This document shows, piece by piece, positions 35,063 to 44,271 of a stretch of DNA of 64,000 nucleotides (position 1 is its first letter; every line of letters begins with the position of its first letter). The notes under the pieces are model-generated. The model searched no databases. It was not told the DNA's origin and worked only from the letters and a program-made list of their open reading frames with translations. The position numbers were made by a program, and so were the translations under genes. Source of the stretch: Agrococcus jenensis (lineage in GTDB: Bacteria; Actinomycetota; Actinomycetes; Actinomycetales; Microbacteriaceae); contig NZ_RKHJ01000001.1 in the NCBI RefSeq assembly GCF_003752465.1, positions 1,364,001 through 1,428,000 on the forward strand, in the 5' to 3' direction.

Positions 35063-35532
35063 TGCCTCGCAAGGGTCCCGCCCCCAAGCGCCCGGTCGTT
35101 GCTGACCCCGTCTACGGCGCACCGATCGTCTCGCAGCTCGTCAACAAGATCCTCCTCGACGGCAAGAAGGGCCTCGCCGAGCGCATCGTCTACGGCGCGC
35201 TCGCCGGCGTCGGCACCAAGTCCGGTCAGGACGCGGTCGTCGTGCTCAAGAAGGGTCTCGACAACATCCGTCCGACCCTCGAGGTGAAGTCGCGCCGCGT
35301 CGGCGGCTCGACCTACCAGGTCCCCGTCGAGGTCAAGCCGCACCGCGCGAACACGCTCGCGCTGCGCTGGCTCGTCTCCTACGCCAAGGCGCGTCGCGAG
35401 AAGACCATGACCGAGCGCCTGCAGAACGAGATCCTCGACGCATCGAACGGCCTCGGCGCCGCGGTGAAGCGTCGCGAGGACACGCACAAGATGGCCGAGT
35501 CGAACAAGGCCTTCGCGCACTACCGCTGGTGA
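35062..35532 (+). CDS. rpsG: 30S ribosomal protein S7
   Basis: S7 (uS7), 156 aa, the assembly-initiator protein of the 30S head. [10 protein letters not shown], the [11 protein letters not shown] motif and the C-terminal KAFAHYRW are typical. The ATG shares its A with the rpsL stop, so translation is coupled. A 91-nt gap with a GC-rich hairpin (about 35548-35572) separates it from fusA. Confidence 0.99.
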   Translation: MPRKGPAPKRPVVADPVYGAPIVSQLVNKILLDGKKGLAERIVYGALAGVGTKSGQDAVVVLKKGLDNIRPTLEVKSRRVGGSTYQVPVEVKPHRANTLALRWLVSYAKARREKTMTERLQNEILDASNGLGAAVKRREDTHKMAESNKAFAHYRW

Positions 35533-35623
35533 TCGTCCGCTGACGAGGGTCCCGGCCCCGGCCGGGGCCCGCGTCGGCGCGACACCCCCAAACCCCGCTC
35601 CATCCACTCATCGGAGGAACCCT

Positions 35624-37738
35624 GTGGCACAGGACGTGCTCACCGACCTGAACAAGGTCCGCAACATCGGCATCATGGCCCACATCGATGCCGGCAAGAC
35701 CACGACGACCGAGCGCATCCTGTTCTACACGGGCGTCAACCACAAGATCGGCGAGACGCACGACGGCGCGTCGACCACCGACTGGATGGAGCAGGAGCAG
35801 GAGCGCGGCATCACGATCACGTCGGCCGCCGTGACCTGCTTCTGGGACAAGAACCAGATCAACATCATCGACACGCCCGGTCACGTCGACTTCACCGTCG
35901 AGGTGGAGCGCTCGCTCCGCGTCCTCGACGGCGCGGTCGCCGTGTTCGACGGCAAGGAGGGCGTCGAGCCCCAGTCCGAGACCGTCTGGCGCCAGGCCGA
36001 CAAGTACGACGTGCCCCGCATCTGCTTCGTCAACAAGATGGACAAGATGGGTGCCGACTTCTACTTCACGGTCGACACGATCATCAACCGCCTCGGCGCC
36101 CGTCCGCTGGTCATCCAGCTGCCGATCGGCTCCGAGAGCGCCTTCGAGGGCATCGTCGACCTGGTCGAGATGAACGCGAAGACCTGGCGCGGCGACGCCA
36201 AGGGTGACGTGAAGATGGGCGCCGAGTACGCCATCGAGGAGATCCCGGCCGACCTCAAGGAGAAGGCCGACGAGTACCGCAAGGCGCTGCTCGAGACCGT
36301 CGCCGAGACGGACGACGCCCTCATGGAGAAGTACTTCGAGGGCGAGGAGCTCACGGTCGCCGAGATCAAGGCCGCCATCCGCAAGATGACGGTCGCCTCG
36401 GAGATCTACCCCGTGCTCTGCGGCTCCGCGTTCAAGAACCGCGGCGTGCAGCCGATGCTCGACGCGGTCGTCGACTACCTCCCGACGCCGCTCGACGTGC
36501 CCGCCATCCCGGGCCACGACGTGCGCGACGAAGAGGTCATCATCGAGCGCCACGCCGACCGCGACGAGCCCTTCGCGGCGCTCGCCTTCAAGGTCGCCGT
36601 GCACCCCTTCTTCGGTCGCCTCACGTACGTGCGCGTCTACTCGGGTCACGTCGACTCGGGTGCCGCGGTCGCGAACTCGACCAAGAGCAAGAAGGAGCGC
36701 ATCGGGAAGATCTTCCAGATGCACGCCAACAAGGAGATCCCGGTCGACTCGATGACCGCCGGTCACATCTACGCGGTCATCGGCCTCAAGGACACGACGA
36801 CCGGCGACACGCTGAGCGACCCGGCCAACCAGGTCGTGCTCGAGTCGATGACGTTCCCCGAGCCCGTCATCGAGGTCGCGATCGAGCCGAAGACGAAGGC
36901 CGACCAGGAGAAGCTCTCCCTCGCCATCCAGAAGCTGGCGGAGGAGGACCCGACCTTCCGGACCGAGAACAACCCCGAGACCGGTCAGACGGTCATCAAG
37001 GGCATGGGCGAGCTCCACCTCGACATCCTCGTCGACCGCATGAAGCGCGAGTTCAAGGTCGAGGCCAACGTGGGCAAGCCCCAGGTGGCCTACCGCGAGA
37101 CCATCAAGGGCACGGTCGAGAAGTACGACTACACGCACAAGAAGCAGACGGGTGGCTCCGGCCAGTTCGCCAAGGTGCAGATCAAGCTCGAGCCGATGGA
37201 CCTGTCGGGCGAGGAGACCTACGAGTTCGTGAACGCCACCTCCGGCGGTCGCGTGCCCCGTGAGTACATCCCCTCGGTCGACGCGGGCATGCAGGACGCG
37301 ATGCAGGTCGGCGTGCTCGCCGGCTTCCCGACGGTCGGCGTCAAGGCGACGCTGCTCGACGGTGCGGCGCACGACGTCGACTCCTCGGAGATGGCGTTCA
37401 AGATCGCCGGCTCGATGGCCTACAAGGAGGCAGCGCGCAAGGCTCAGCCGGTGCTCCTCGAGCCGCTCATGGCGGTCGAGGTGCGCACGCCGGAGGAGTA
37501 CATGGGCGACGTCATCGGCGACCTGAACTCGCGTCGCGGGCAGATCCAGTCGATGGAGGATGCCCAGGGCGTGAAGGTCGTCAAGGCCCTCGTGCCGCTG
37601 TCGGAGATGTTCGGCTACGTCGGCGACCTGCGGTCGAAGACGTCCGGCCGTGCCGTCTACTCGATGGAGTTCTCGACCTACTCCGAGGTCCCCCGGGCCG
37701 TCTCGGACGAGATCGTCCAGAAGAGCAAGGGCGAGTGA
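35624..37738 (+). CDS. fusA: Elongation factor G
   Basis: EF-G, 704 aa, the GTPase that moves tRNA and mRNA through the ribosome. The GTG start is preceded by a good RBS (CGGAGGAA). GTP-binding motifs are [12 protein letters not shown] (P-loop), the switch II motif DTPGHVDF and NKMDK for base recognition. Domains II-V follow at normal length, including GMGELHLDI. It is probably co-transcribed with rpsL and rpsG. A perfect hairpin just after the stop reduces or ends read-through into tuf. Confidence 0.99.
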   Translation: MAQDVLTDLNKVRNIGIMAHIDAGKTTTTERILFYTGVNHKIGETHDGASTTDWMEQEQERGITITSAAVTCFWDKNQINIIDTPGHVDFTVEVERSLRVLDGAVAVFDGKEGVEPQSETVWRQADKYDVPRICFVNKMDKMGADFYFTVDTIINRLGARPLVIQLPIGSESAFEGIVDLVEMNAKTWRGDAKGDVKMGAEYAIEEIPADLKEKADEYRKALLETVAETDDALMEKYFEGEELTVAEIKAAIRKMTVASEIYPVLCGSAFKNRGVQPMLDAVVDYLPTPLDVPAIPGHDVRDEEVIIERHADRDEPFAALAFKVAVHPFFGRLTYVRVYSGHVDSGAAVANSTKSKKERIGKIFQMHANKEIPVDSMTAGHIYAVIGLKDTTTGDTLSDPANQVVLESMTFPEPVIEVAIEPKTKADQEKLSLAIQKLAEEDPTFRTENNPETGQTVIKGMGELHLDILVDRMKREFKVEANVGKPQVAYRETIKGTVEKYDYTHKKQTGGSGQFAKVQIKLEPMDLSGEETYEFVNATSGGRVPREYIPSVDAGMQDAMQVGVLAGFPTVGVKATLLDGAAHDVDSSEMAFKIAGSMAYKEAARKAQPVLLEPLMAVEVRTPEEYMGDVIGDLNSRRGQIQSMEDAQGVKVVKALVPLSEMFGYVGDLRSKTSGRAVYSMEFSTYSEVPRAVSDEIVQKSKGE

Positions 37739-37741
37739 CGC

Positions 37742-37767
37742 CCGGGGCGGCCGAGAGGCCGCCCCGG
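37742..37767 (+). terminator. Terminator after fusA
   Basis: An 11-bp perfect stem (CCGGGGCGGCC with GGCCGCCCCGG) and a GAGA loop, starting 3 nt after the fusA stop. Confidence 0.8.
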
Positions 37768-37788
37768 CGCACCGCCGCTCGCCTCGGT

Positions 37789-37817
37789 TTCACCTGGACC
37801 GAGGACGCAAGTACCAT
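37789..37817 (+). promoter_or_regulatory. Promoter of tuf
   Basis: TTCACC (37789-37794), a 17-nt spacer and TACCAT (37812-37817), about 70 nt before the tuf start. With the preceding terminator, this makes tuf an independent transcription unit. Confidence 0.65.
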
Positions 37818-37888
37818 AAACACACACCACCCGAACGCTCTGCCGCGACGCGGCGGTGCACTCATGAGAACAGTCCTAGGAGGACACA

Positions 37889-39082
37889 GTGGCTAAGGCC
37901 AAGTTCGAGCGGACCAAGCCGCACGTCAACATCGGAACGATCGGTCACGTCGACCACGGCAAGACGACGCTGTCGGCTGCGATCTCGAAGGTCCTGGCAG
38001 ACAAGTACCCGTCGGCCACCAACGTGCAGCGCGACTTCGCGTCGATCGACTCCGCTCCCGAGGAGCGCCAGCGCGGCATCACGATCAACATCTCGCACAT
38101 CGAGTACGAGACGCCGAAGCGCCACTACGCGCACGTCGACGCTCCTGGTCACGCTGACTACATCAAGAACATGATCACGGGTGCTGCCCAGATGGACGGC
38201 GCGATCCTCGTGGTCGCCGCCACCGACGGCCCCATGGCGCAGACGCGCGAGCACGTGCTGCTCGCCAAGCAGGTCGGCGTGCCGTACCTGATGGTCGCGC
38301 TCAACAAGTCCGACATGGTGGACGACGAGGAGATCCTGGAGCTCGTCGAGCTCGAGGTCCGCGAGCTGCTCTCGAGCCAGGGCTTCGACGGCGACGACGC
38401 TCCGGTCGTGCGCGTCTCCGCGCTCAAGGCCCTCGAGGGCGACGAGGCCTGGACCCAGGCCATCGTCGACCTGATGGACGCCGCTGACGAGAACATCCCG
38501 GACCCGGTCCGCGACCGCGACAAGCCGTTCCTCATGCCGATCGAGGACGTCTTCACGATCACCGGCCGTGGCACGGTCGTCACGGGTCGCGCCGAGCGCG
38601 GCACGCTCGCGATCAACTCCGAGGTCGAGATCGTCGGCATCCGCCCGACGCAGAAGACCACGGTCACGGGCATCGAGATGTTCCACAAGCAGCTCGACGA
38701 GGCATGGGCCGGCGAGAACTGCGGTCTCCTGCTCCGTGGCACGAAGCGCGAGGACGTCGAGCGCGGCCAGGTCGTCGTGAAGCCGGGCTCGGTCACGCCG
38801 CACACGAACTTCGAGGGCACGGCGTACATCCTCGCCAAGGACGAGGGCGGCCGTCACAACCCGTTCTTCACGAACTACCGCCCGCAGTTCTACTTCCGCA
38901 CCACCGACGTCACGGGCGTCATCTCGCTGCCCGAGGGCACCGAGATGGTCATGCCCGGTGACACCACCGACATGACGGTCGAGCTGATCCAGCCGATCGC
39001 CATGGAGGAGGGCCTCGGCTTCGCCATCCGCGAGGGTGGCCGCACGGTCGGCGCCGGCACGGTGACGAAGATCATCAAGTAG
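37889..39082 (+). CDS. tuf: Elongation factor Tu
   Basis: EF-Tu, 397 aa, which delivers aminoacyl-tRNA to the ribosome. The GTG start follows CTAGGAGG. G-domain motifs are [18 protein letters not shown] and NKSD. Domains II and III are complete to the usual C-terminus [11 protein letters not shown]. It is the only tuf in the window and has its own promoter and terminator. Confidence 0.99.
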   Translation: MAKAKFERTKPHVNIGTIGHVDHGKTTLSAAISKVLADKYPSATNVQRDFASIDSAPEERQRGITINISHIEYETPKRHYAHVDAPGHADYIKNMITGAAQMDGAILVVAATDGPMAQTREHVLLAKQVGVPYLMVALNKSDMVDDEEILELVELEVRELLSSQGFDGDDAPVVRVSALKALEGDEAWTQAIVDLMDAADENIPDPVRDRDKPFLMPIEDVFTITGRGTVVTGRAERGTLAINSEVEIVGIRPTQKTTVTGIEMFHKQLDEAWAGENCGLLLRGTKREDVERGQVVVKPGSVTPHTNFEGTAYILAKDEGGRHNPFFTNYRPQFYFRTTDVTGVISLPEGTEMVMPGDTTDMTVELIQPIAMEEGLGFAIREGGRTVGAGTVTKIIK

Positions 39083-39100
39083 TCATCCGACTGCGCTCGG

Positions 39101-39128
39101 AGGGGGTCAGGCTTCGGCCTGGCCCCCT
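39101..39128 (+). terminator. Terminator after tuf
   Basis: A 12-bp stem (AGGGGGTCAGGC with GCCTGGCCCCCT, one G-U pair) and a TTCG tetraloop, followed by TCGTCGT. Confidence 0.88.
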
Positions 39129-39161
39129 TCGTCGTGCCCGGCCGGCGGCTAGCATCCGGGT

Positions 39162-39926
39162 GTGGAGCGGGACGAGTTCGATGCACTCTCGATCCGGCTC
39201 GCGGACTGGGCCGCCAGCGCTGACGGCGTGCTCGGCCTCGTGCTCGTCGGCAGCACCGCCGCCGCCGAGCACGAGCCGGACCCGTGGAGCGATCACGACT
39301 TCTTCGTCATCGCCGAGCCGAGCGCGGTGGAGCGCCTGCGCGCGACCGCGGCATGGCTCCCGAGCCGCCGCTCGCCGATCGCGCTGCACGAGCGCGACAC
39401 CGAGCACGGCGCGTGGGTCGTCTACGAGGACGGGCACCTGCTCGAGTACGCGGTGTTCACGCCCGCCGAGCTCGCCGCGAGCCGCAGCGGCGCCCACCGG
39501 GTCGTCGTCGACCGCGTCGGGGACCTGCCGGCGCGCATCCGCCCGACCCTCGAGCCCGTGCCGCGCGATCCCGCGACGCTCGCGACGGCGCTGCACCGCG
39601 CGCTGCTCGTGGGCGGCGGGCGCGCCGCGCGCGGCGAGCGCCTCGCCGCGCGGCGCCACCTCGTCGACGCCGCCGGATCGCTGCTCGCGCTCGCGCAGCT
39701 GCTCGCGGAGCCCGTCGGCCCCGCCGACCCGCATGACCCCTGGCGGCGGGTGGAGCTGACGGATCCCGAGCTCGCGGCGGCGCTCGACGCGCTCCTCGCG
39801 CGCGGCGATGCCACCGCGGCGCTCGGTCTCGCCGCGCTCGCCGAGCGGGTGGCCGGCGGAGAGCCGTGGTGGCCGGGGGCGCTGGCCCACGCCGTGCGCG
39901 CGCGGCTCGCGACGATGCGCGGCTGA
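39162..39926 (+). CDS. Nucleotidyltransferase-fold protein
   Basis: A 254-aa protein. The N-terminal part has the polymerase-beta-type nucleotidyltransferase signature GSTAAAEHEPDPWSDHDFFV (residues about 31-50), that is Gly-Ser, then the Asp-x-Asp metal ligands. The C-terminal half is helical. The natural substrate cannot be deduced; relatives include kanamycin nucleotidyltransferase-like and uncharacterised proteins. The GTG start lies 6 nt after a TAGCAT box (39150-39155), which predicts a leaderless mRNA. Confidence 0.8.
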   Translation: MERDEFDALSIRLADWAASADGVLGLVLVGSTAAAEHEPDPWSDHDFFVIAEPSAVERLRATAAWLPSRRSPIALHERDTEHGAWVVYEDGHLLEYAVFTPAELAASRSGAHRVVVDRVGDLPARIRPTLEPVPRDPATLATALHRALLVGGGRAARGERLAARRHLVDAAGSLLALAQLLAEPVGPADPHDPWRRVELTDPELAAALDALLARGDATAALGLAALAERVAGGEPWWPGALAHAVRARLATMRG

Positions 39927-39974
39927 GCGCCGGCGGGGCTGGACGCGCACGCCGCACGAGCGGAGGATGGAGCC

Positions 39975-40400
39975 GTGGCAGCGCAGCGGACGAGACCGAC
40001 CGACGTGAGCGTGCAGGAGTTCCTCGACGCCGCGCAGCCCCCGCGACGCGTCGAGGAGGGCCACCGCATGGCGGCGATCATGCAGGAGGAGACGGGCGCG
40101 GAGCCCGCCATGTGGGGGCCGAGCATGATCGGGTACGGCTCGTACCACTCCGTGTCGCCGTCCCGGACGTCGACGACCGAGGGCGACTGGCCGAAGGTGG
40201 CGTTCTCGCCGCGCAGGGCCGCCATCTCGCTCTACGGGCTCAAGGACCTGGCGGAGGGCGCCGCGCTGATGCCCGCGCTCGGCGCGTACACGGAGGGCGC
40301 GGGCTGCGTCTACGTCAAGCGCCTCGAGGAGGTCGACGAGGACGTGCTGCGGCGGCTCATCAGGATCGCGTGGAGCAGGCCGGACGACCTCGCGCGATGA
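39975..40400 (+). CDS. DUF1801-like small protein
   Basis: A 141-aa protein starting at GTG 39975 after a GGAGGATGGAG RBS. The sequence (PAMWGPSMIGYGSYH, KVAFSPRRAAISLYG, then CVYVKRLEEVDEDVLRRLI) matches the YdhG/DUF1801 pattern known from many bacteria. The fold is small alpha/beta and its biochemical role is not known. No operon partner is evident. Confidence 0.8.
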   Translation: MAAQRTRPTDVSVQEFLDAAQPPRRVEEGHRMAAIMQEETGAEPAMWGPSMIGYGSYHSVSPSRTSTTEGDWPKVAFSPRRAAISLYGLKDLAEGAALMPALGAYTEGAGCVYVKRLEEVDEDVLRRLIRIAWSRPDDLAR

Positions 40401-40466
40401 CGAGCCGGCCGGTGGGACGCCGGTGGCCGCGCTGGGCGGGTCGCGCGACTGCCATAGCCTGGACGC

Positions 40467-41033
40467 GTGGTGCAGATCATCGAGTTCGAGACGCAGGAGA
40501 CGACCATCGAGGGCCTCGCCCTCATCCGCATGAAGCAGGTGATCGAGGATCGCGGCACGGTGCGGGAGTTCTTCCGCGCCTCCGCGTTCGAGGCCGCCGG
40601 CATCCCGCTGCCCGCCTTCCGGCAGGTGAACGTGACCGAGACCAACCCCGGCGCGATCCGCGGCATGCACGGCGAGGCGATGGTCAAGCTCATCGCGATC
40701 GCCCACGGCACGGCGTGGGGCGCATGGGTGGACGCGCGTCCCGAGTCGCCCACGCGCGGCGCCGTCTTCCAGACCCCGCTCGAGCCCGGCGTGCAGATCA
40801 TCGTGCCGGAGGGCGTGTGCAACGGCTTCCAGTCGACCGGCGACAGCCCGACGCAGTACGTCTACTGCTTCACCGACGAGTGGGTGCCCGGCATGACCGG
40901 CGTCGCGATCACGCCGCTCGACCCCGCACTCGGCATCGACTGGCCCCTGCCCGTCGACACGGGCGACCGCTCGCGCATCAGCGAGAAGGACCTCGCCGCG
41001 CCGACGCTCGCCGAGGTGCTCGCCCGTGGGTGA
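40467..41033 (+). CDS. dTDP-4-dehydrorhamnose 3,5-epimerase family protein
   Basis: A 188-aa cupin of the RmlC family. The motif AIRGMHGEAMVKLIAIAHG carries the family's catalytic His, and GVQIIVPEGVCNGFQ and TQYVYCFTDEW follow the usual order. No other rhamnose genes lie nearby, so the substrate may be a different sugar nucleotide. The GTG start (40467) lies 6 nt after a TAGCCT box (40455-40460), consistent with a leaderless mRNA. Its end overlaps the small membrane protein gene by 8 nt. Confidence 0.8.
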   Translation: MVQIIEFETQETTIEGLALIRMKQVIEDRGTVREFFRASAFEAAGIPLPAFRQVNVTETNPGAIRGMHGEAMVKLIAIAHGTAWGAWVDARPESPTRGAVFQTPLEPGVQIIVPEGVCNGFQSTGDSPTQYVYCFTDEWVPGMTGVAITPLDPALGIDWPLPVDTGDRSRISEKDLAAPTLAEVLARG

Positions 41034-41256
41034 CCCGGTCGGCGTCGCCGGCGCGGTGCTGCTGCTCGTCGGCGCCGCCTTCAGCGTGGTCGTCTGGCCG
41101 GCGTTCCTGCGCCGCATCGCCGCCGACCCGCGCTCGCGCGACGCGGCCGGGAAGGCGACGCGCTTCCTCACGGTGCACCGGACGCTGATCGCGACGGCCC
41201 TCGTCATCGCGGTCGCGCAGGCGGTCCTCGGCATCTGGTGGCTCGCCTCGCGCTGA
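41026..41256 (+). CDS. Small two-helix membrane protein
   Basis: A 76-aa protein with two membrane helices (residues about 6-24 and 52-72) around a basic loop (FLRRIAADPRSRDAAGKATRF). It resembles the SCO4848-type small membrane proteins of actinobacteria, by memory only. The GTG start lies inside the end of the RmlC-family gene (8-nt overlap), so the pair is coupled. Function unknown. Confidence 0.7.
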   Translation: MGDPVGVAGAVLLLVGAAFSVVVWPAFLRRIAADPRSRDAAGKATRFLTVHRTLIATALVIAVAQAVLGIWWLASR

Positions 41257-41276
41257 TCGGCGGCCCGGCCGCGGAC

Positions 41277-41310
41277 GTCCATGGCGCGTCCAGCGCGCAT
41301 CCGGTTGGCT
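41277..41310 (+). promoter_or_regulatory. Possible fourth, weak copy of the CCCCAT element
   Basis: GTCCAT (41277-41282) is followed by GGCGCGTC and, exactly 22 nt later, by TTGGCT (41305-41310), the same spacing as the three elements near the WXG100 genes. The left half-site and the TA of the -10 box are missing. It lies 50 nt before the 41360 start. Confidence 0.3.
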
Positions 41311-41359
41311 GGGGGACAGTCGGCGCAGCCGCGTCGGCCAGCTGACGAGAGGTGCGACC

Positions 41360-42031
41360 ATGGCAGACAGCCCGATCCGCGATGGCGGCGACCAGCCGCT
41401 CGACGACGAGAAGCCCCTGCGCACGGCGACCGACGGCGCGACCGCGGGTAGGGGCGGCGCGACGGCGTCCGGCCGCCCGACGACGTCCGATCGCGCGACG
41501 ACGGGCGTCGGGCACGGCGAGCACGGCGACGCGCCCCTGCCCGGCGGCGACGCGGCAGGGCCGCTCGACGGCGTGGACGAGCCGGGGCCGGACGGCGAGC
41601 AGCCGCCGGTGCCCACCGGGGGAGAGCCGCCCGCGCCGGACCCGAACGTGCAGTACGACGGACAGGCCGACTTCACGGCGGAGGCGACGGGCGAGCGCTA
41701 CACGCGCTCGGTGCAGGAGGGGCTCGACGCGATCGACGAGCACAAGGCCCGCATCGCCGAGCTCGAGGCAGAGCGCGACGCCGCGCCCGACGTGCCGGAC
41801 GAGCCGCTCGAGCCGGGGCCCGGCGCGCCGGACGTGCCCGGCGGTCCCGACCCGAGCAGCCCCGAGGCGCCGGAGGTCCCGGTGCTGCCGGATGCCCCGG
41901 GTGCGCCCGCGACGCCCGGTGCGCCCACCGGTCCCGACGCGCCGCAGGGCCCGGGGGTGCTGCGACCGCCGTCGGGCGGCGACGACCCCAGCGGGCTCGA
42001 CGACCCCTACGACGGCGGCGTGCCCCGCTGA
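41360..42031 (+). CDS. Disordered Pro/Gly/Asp-rich protein
   Basis: A 223-aa protein with no signal peptide or membrane helix. The ATG at 41360 follows a GAGAGGTG RBS. Residues 1-100 and 140-223 are low-complexity and disordered, with collagen-like Gly-x-Pro runs (PGAPATPGAPTGPDAPQGPG). A short central helical part (about 105-137, YTRSVQEGLDAIDEHKARIA) looks like a coiled coil. No catalytic motif or family is recognised. A weak copy of the WXG100-type promoter element precedes it. Confidence 0.7.
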   Translation: MADSPIRDGGDQPLDDEKPLRTATDGATAGRGGATASGRPTTSDRATTGVGHGEHGDAPLPGGDAAGPLDGVDEPGPDGEQPPVPTGGEPPAPDPNVQYDGQADFTAEATGERYTRSVQEGLDAIDEHKARIAELEAERDAAPDVPDEPLEPGPGAPDVPGGPDPSSPEAPEVPVLPDAPGAPATPGAPTGPDAPQGPGVLRPPSGGDDPSGLDDPYDGGVPR

Positions 42032-42050
42032 CCCGGTCGCCCGGCGTGGC

Positions 42051-42962
42051 TCACGCGGCGCCGGGCACCCGTCGCGCCGCCGCCTCGACGAGCGCGCGCA
42101 GCAGCTCCTGCACCGCCGGCTCCTGCGGGTCCGCGACGACGGCGCCGATCTCGCGCCGGGCGAGCGGATGCCGCACCGGCACCTCGCGCGCGCCGTCGTC
42201 GATGCGCGCGGGGCTCGGGGGCAGCACGGCGACGCCGAGACCCGCCGCGGCGAGGCCGCGCGCCGCGCGGTAGTCGCCCACCTCGAACGCCGGCGCCGGC
42301 ACCTCGCCCGCCGAGGCGAAGAGCGACTGGACGGCGTCGTGGATGCCGAAGCCCGGCGCGAGCATGATCTGCGGCCAGGCGCGCAGCGCGTCCACCGACA
42401 CCTCGTGCATGCCGGCGAGCGGGTGGTCGGGGGCGGCGACCGCGACGAGCGGCTCCGCATAGAGCATCGTCACGGCGCCGTGCGACGCAGGCGGGCTGGC
42501 CACGACCGCGATGTCGGCGGTGCCGCCGGCGAGCGCCTCGAGGCACGTCGCGCGGGAGCCGTGGAGCAGCCGCAGCCCGACCGCGGGCCAGCGTGCCCGG
42601 AACCGTCGGATCGCCTCGGGCACGAGCCGCTCGCCGAGCATCGTCTGGAACGCGATGCCGAGCTCGCTGGCGCCGATCTCGCCGGCGCGGGCGATCGCCG
42701 AGAGGGCGTCGTCGATCGATCGCAGGGCCGCCTCCCCGGCGTCGGCGAGCGCATCGCCCGCGGGCGTGAGCGCGACGCCCCTGCCCTCACGCCGCACCAC
42801 AGGGGCGCCGACGACCCCGGCGATACGCTGCAGCGCCCGCGTCGCGCTCGGCTGCGGGATGCCGAGCTCGTCGGCCGCGGCGGTGACGGTGCCGGTGCGT
42901 CGCACGGCGACGAGCACGGGCAGGTCGCGCAGCAGTCGCGCGTCGTGCGGGGCGGCATGCAT
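42051..42962 (-). CDS. LysR-family transcription regulator
   Basis: A 303-aa LysR-type regulator. The N-terminal winged helix-turn-helix (LLRDLPVLVAVRRTGTVTAA, then LGIPQPSATRALQRI) is complete, and the C-terminal two-lobed effector domain follows. I start it at the ATG at 42962 (MHAAPHDARLL) rather than further upstream. This codon lies 6 nt after a TACGCT box and gives the usual family length. It is divergent from the MFS transporter gene, which it probably controls. Confidence 0.9.
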   Translation of the reverse strand: MHAAPHDARLLRDLPVLVAVRRTGTVTAAADELGIPQPSATRALQRIAGVVGAPVVRREGRGVALTPAGDALADAGEAALRSIDDALSAIARAGEIGASELGIAFQTMLGERLVPEAIRRFRARWPAVGLRLLHGSRATCLEALAGGTADIAVVASPPASHGAVTMLYAEPLVAVAAPDHPLAGMHEVSVDALRAWPQIMLAPGFGIHDAVQSLFASAGEVPAPAFEVGDYRAARGLAAAGLGVAVLPPSPARIDDGAREVPVRHPLARREIGAVVADPQEPAVQELLRALVEAAARRVPGAA

Positions 42963-43032
42963 GCGCTCAGCGTATGGGATGCGCGTCGGGCGGCATTGGT
43001 CATGCGTCTGACGATGGCTTAGCGTCGGAGCC
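42963..43032. promoter_or_regulatory. Divergent LysR/MFS promoter region
   Basis: The minus-strand -10 box TACGCT (42969-42974) serves the LysR gene. TTGGTC (42996-43001), an 18-nt spacer and TAGCGT (43020-43025) serve the MFS gene. GTCA-N6-TGAC (42999-43012) overlaps the MFS -35 box and is a plausible LysR-type binding site. Confidence 0.6.
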
Positions 43033-44271
43033 GTGACCGCCGCATCCGCCACCGTCGAACGCCCGGCGGCGGGCATCAGCATCACGCCCCGAAGGCTCAC
43101 CGTCGCGCTCCTGGCGCTCGGGCTCGCGACCTTCACGCAGCTCTACGCCATCCAGGGCGCGCTGCCCCAGCTCGCGCGCGAGCTGGGCGCGACCCCGTCC
43201 GAGGCTGCGCTCACCGTCTCGCTCGCGACCGCCGGCCTCGCGGCCTCCGTGATCCCGTGGGCGTTCGCAGCCGACCGCTTCGGCCGGCTCGCGATGATGC
43301 GGCTCGCGGCGATCGGCTCGATCGTGCTCTCGGCGGCGGTGGTCCTCGCGCCGACCACCGAGGTGCTGCTCGCCGTGCGCTTCGTTGGCGGCGCGATGCT
43401 CGGCGCGGTCCCGGCCCTGAGCGTCGCCGTCGCGTACGAGCGGCTGAGCGGTCGCGCGGCCGCCGCCGTCGCAGCCGCGTACATCGCCGGCACCTCGGTG
43501 GGCGGGGCCGCCGGCCGCCTGGTCGTCGGTCCGCTCGCGCCGCTCGTCGGATGGCGCTGGGCCGTGCTCGTCGTCGTCGCGGTCGGCACCGCGGCGATCG
43601 TCGTCTTCCTGCTGGCCATCCGCGGCAGGACGGCGGGGCCGCCGCCCGCAGCCGAGCCGCGCCGCCGCCGCATGGCCGAGGCGCTCCGGGGGCCCGGCCT
43701 GCGGTCGCTCTACCTGCAGGCCTTCCTGCTCGTCGGCGTGCAGGTGGGCGTCTACAACTACCTGGCGTTCCGCCTCGAGGCGCCCCCGTACGCGCTCGCC
43801 CCCGCGGTCGCGTCGCTCATCTTCGTCGCGTACGCGGCGGGCACGATCGGGTCGCGCTCGTCGAGCTGGATCGCCGGCCGCATCGGGGCGCGCGCGACGA
43901 TGCTCGCGGGCCACGGCACCATGCTCGTCGGCCTCGCGCTGCTCGCGCTGGCGCCGCTGCCGGTCGTGATCGCCGGCCTCGTGCTCGCGACGCTCGGCTT
44001 CTTCCTGGCGCACGCGACCGCCGCCTCGCAGGTGGGGGCACGGGCGAGCGCGATCGCGCGGTCGCAGGCCGGCGCGTTCTACACGATCGGCTTCTACGTG
44101 GGGTCGGCGGTCGTCGGCTGGGCGCTCGGGCTGCCCTTCGAGGCCGCCGGCTGGCCCGCGCTCACGGCGTGCGCGATGGGGCTCGTCGTCGTCTCGCTCG
44201 TGCTCTCGCTCGTCGCCGCGCGCGCGGAGCGCTCCGGGCGCCGGGCCATGCAGGCCGCGTCCGCCCGCTAG
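43033..44271 (+). CDS. MFS transporter
   Basis: A 412-aa major facilitator superfamily transporter with about 12 membrane helices. The loop motif WAFAADRFGRLAMMR between helices 2 and 3 is the classic MFS motif A. It belongs to the drug:proton antiporter-like part of the family (YnfM-like), to judge from the first half; the substrate is unknown. The GTG start at 43033 lies 7 nt after a TAGCGT box. Control by the divergent LysR gene is likely. Its 3' end overlaps the convergent IclR gene by 4 nt. Confidence 0.9.
   Translation: MTAASATVERPAAGISITPRRLTVALLALGLATFTQLYAIQGALPQLARELGATPSEAALTVSLATAGLAASVIPWAFAADRFGRLAMMRLAAIGSIVLSAAVVLAPTTEVLLAVRFVGGAMLGAVPALSVAVAYERLSGRAAAAVAAAYIAGTSVGGAAGRLVVGPLAPLVGWRWAVLVVVAVGTAAIVVFLLAIRGRTAGPPPAAEPRRRRMAEALRGPGLRSLYLQAFLLVGVQVGVYNYLAFRLEAPPYALAPAVASLIFVAYAAGTIGSRSSSWIAGRIGARATMLAGHGTMLVGLALLALAPLPVVIAGLVLATLGFFLAHATAASQVGARASAIARSQAGAFYTIGFYVGSAVVGWALGLPFEAAGWPALTACAMGLVVVSLVLSLVAARAERSGRRAMQAASAR

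Noticed and set aside
35548..35572. GC-rich hairpin between rpsG and fusA as a terminator
   Set aside because: The arms are self-complementary in several registers and fusA has no clear promoter of its own, so read-through is more likely.
39162..39926. Aminoglycoside nucleotidyltransferase resistance gene
   Set aside because: Only the general nucleotidyltransferase motif is present; nothing specific to aminoglycoside enzymes can be seen.
42963..43136. Longer LysR reading frame starting at 43136
   Set aside because: It would overlap the divergent MFS start; the ATG at 42962 gives the usual length and has a -10 box 6 nt upstream.
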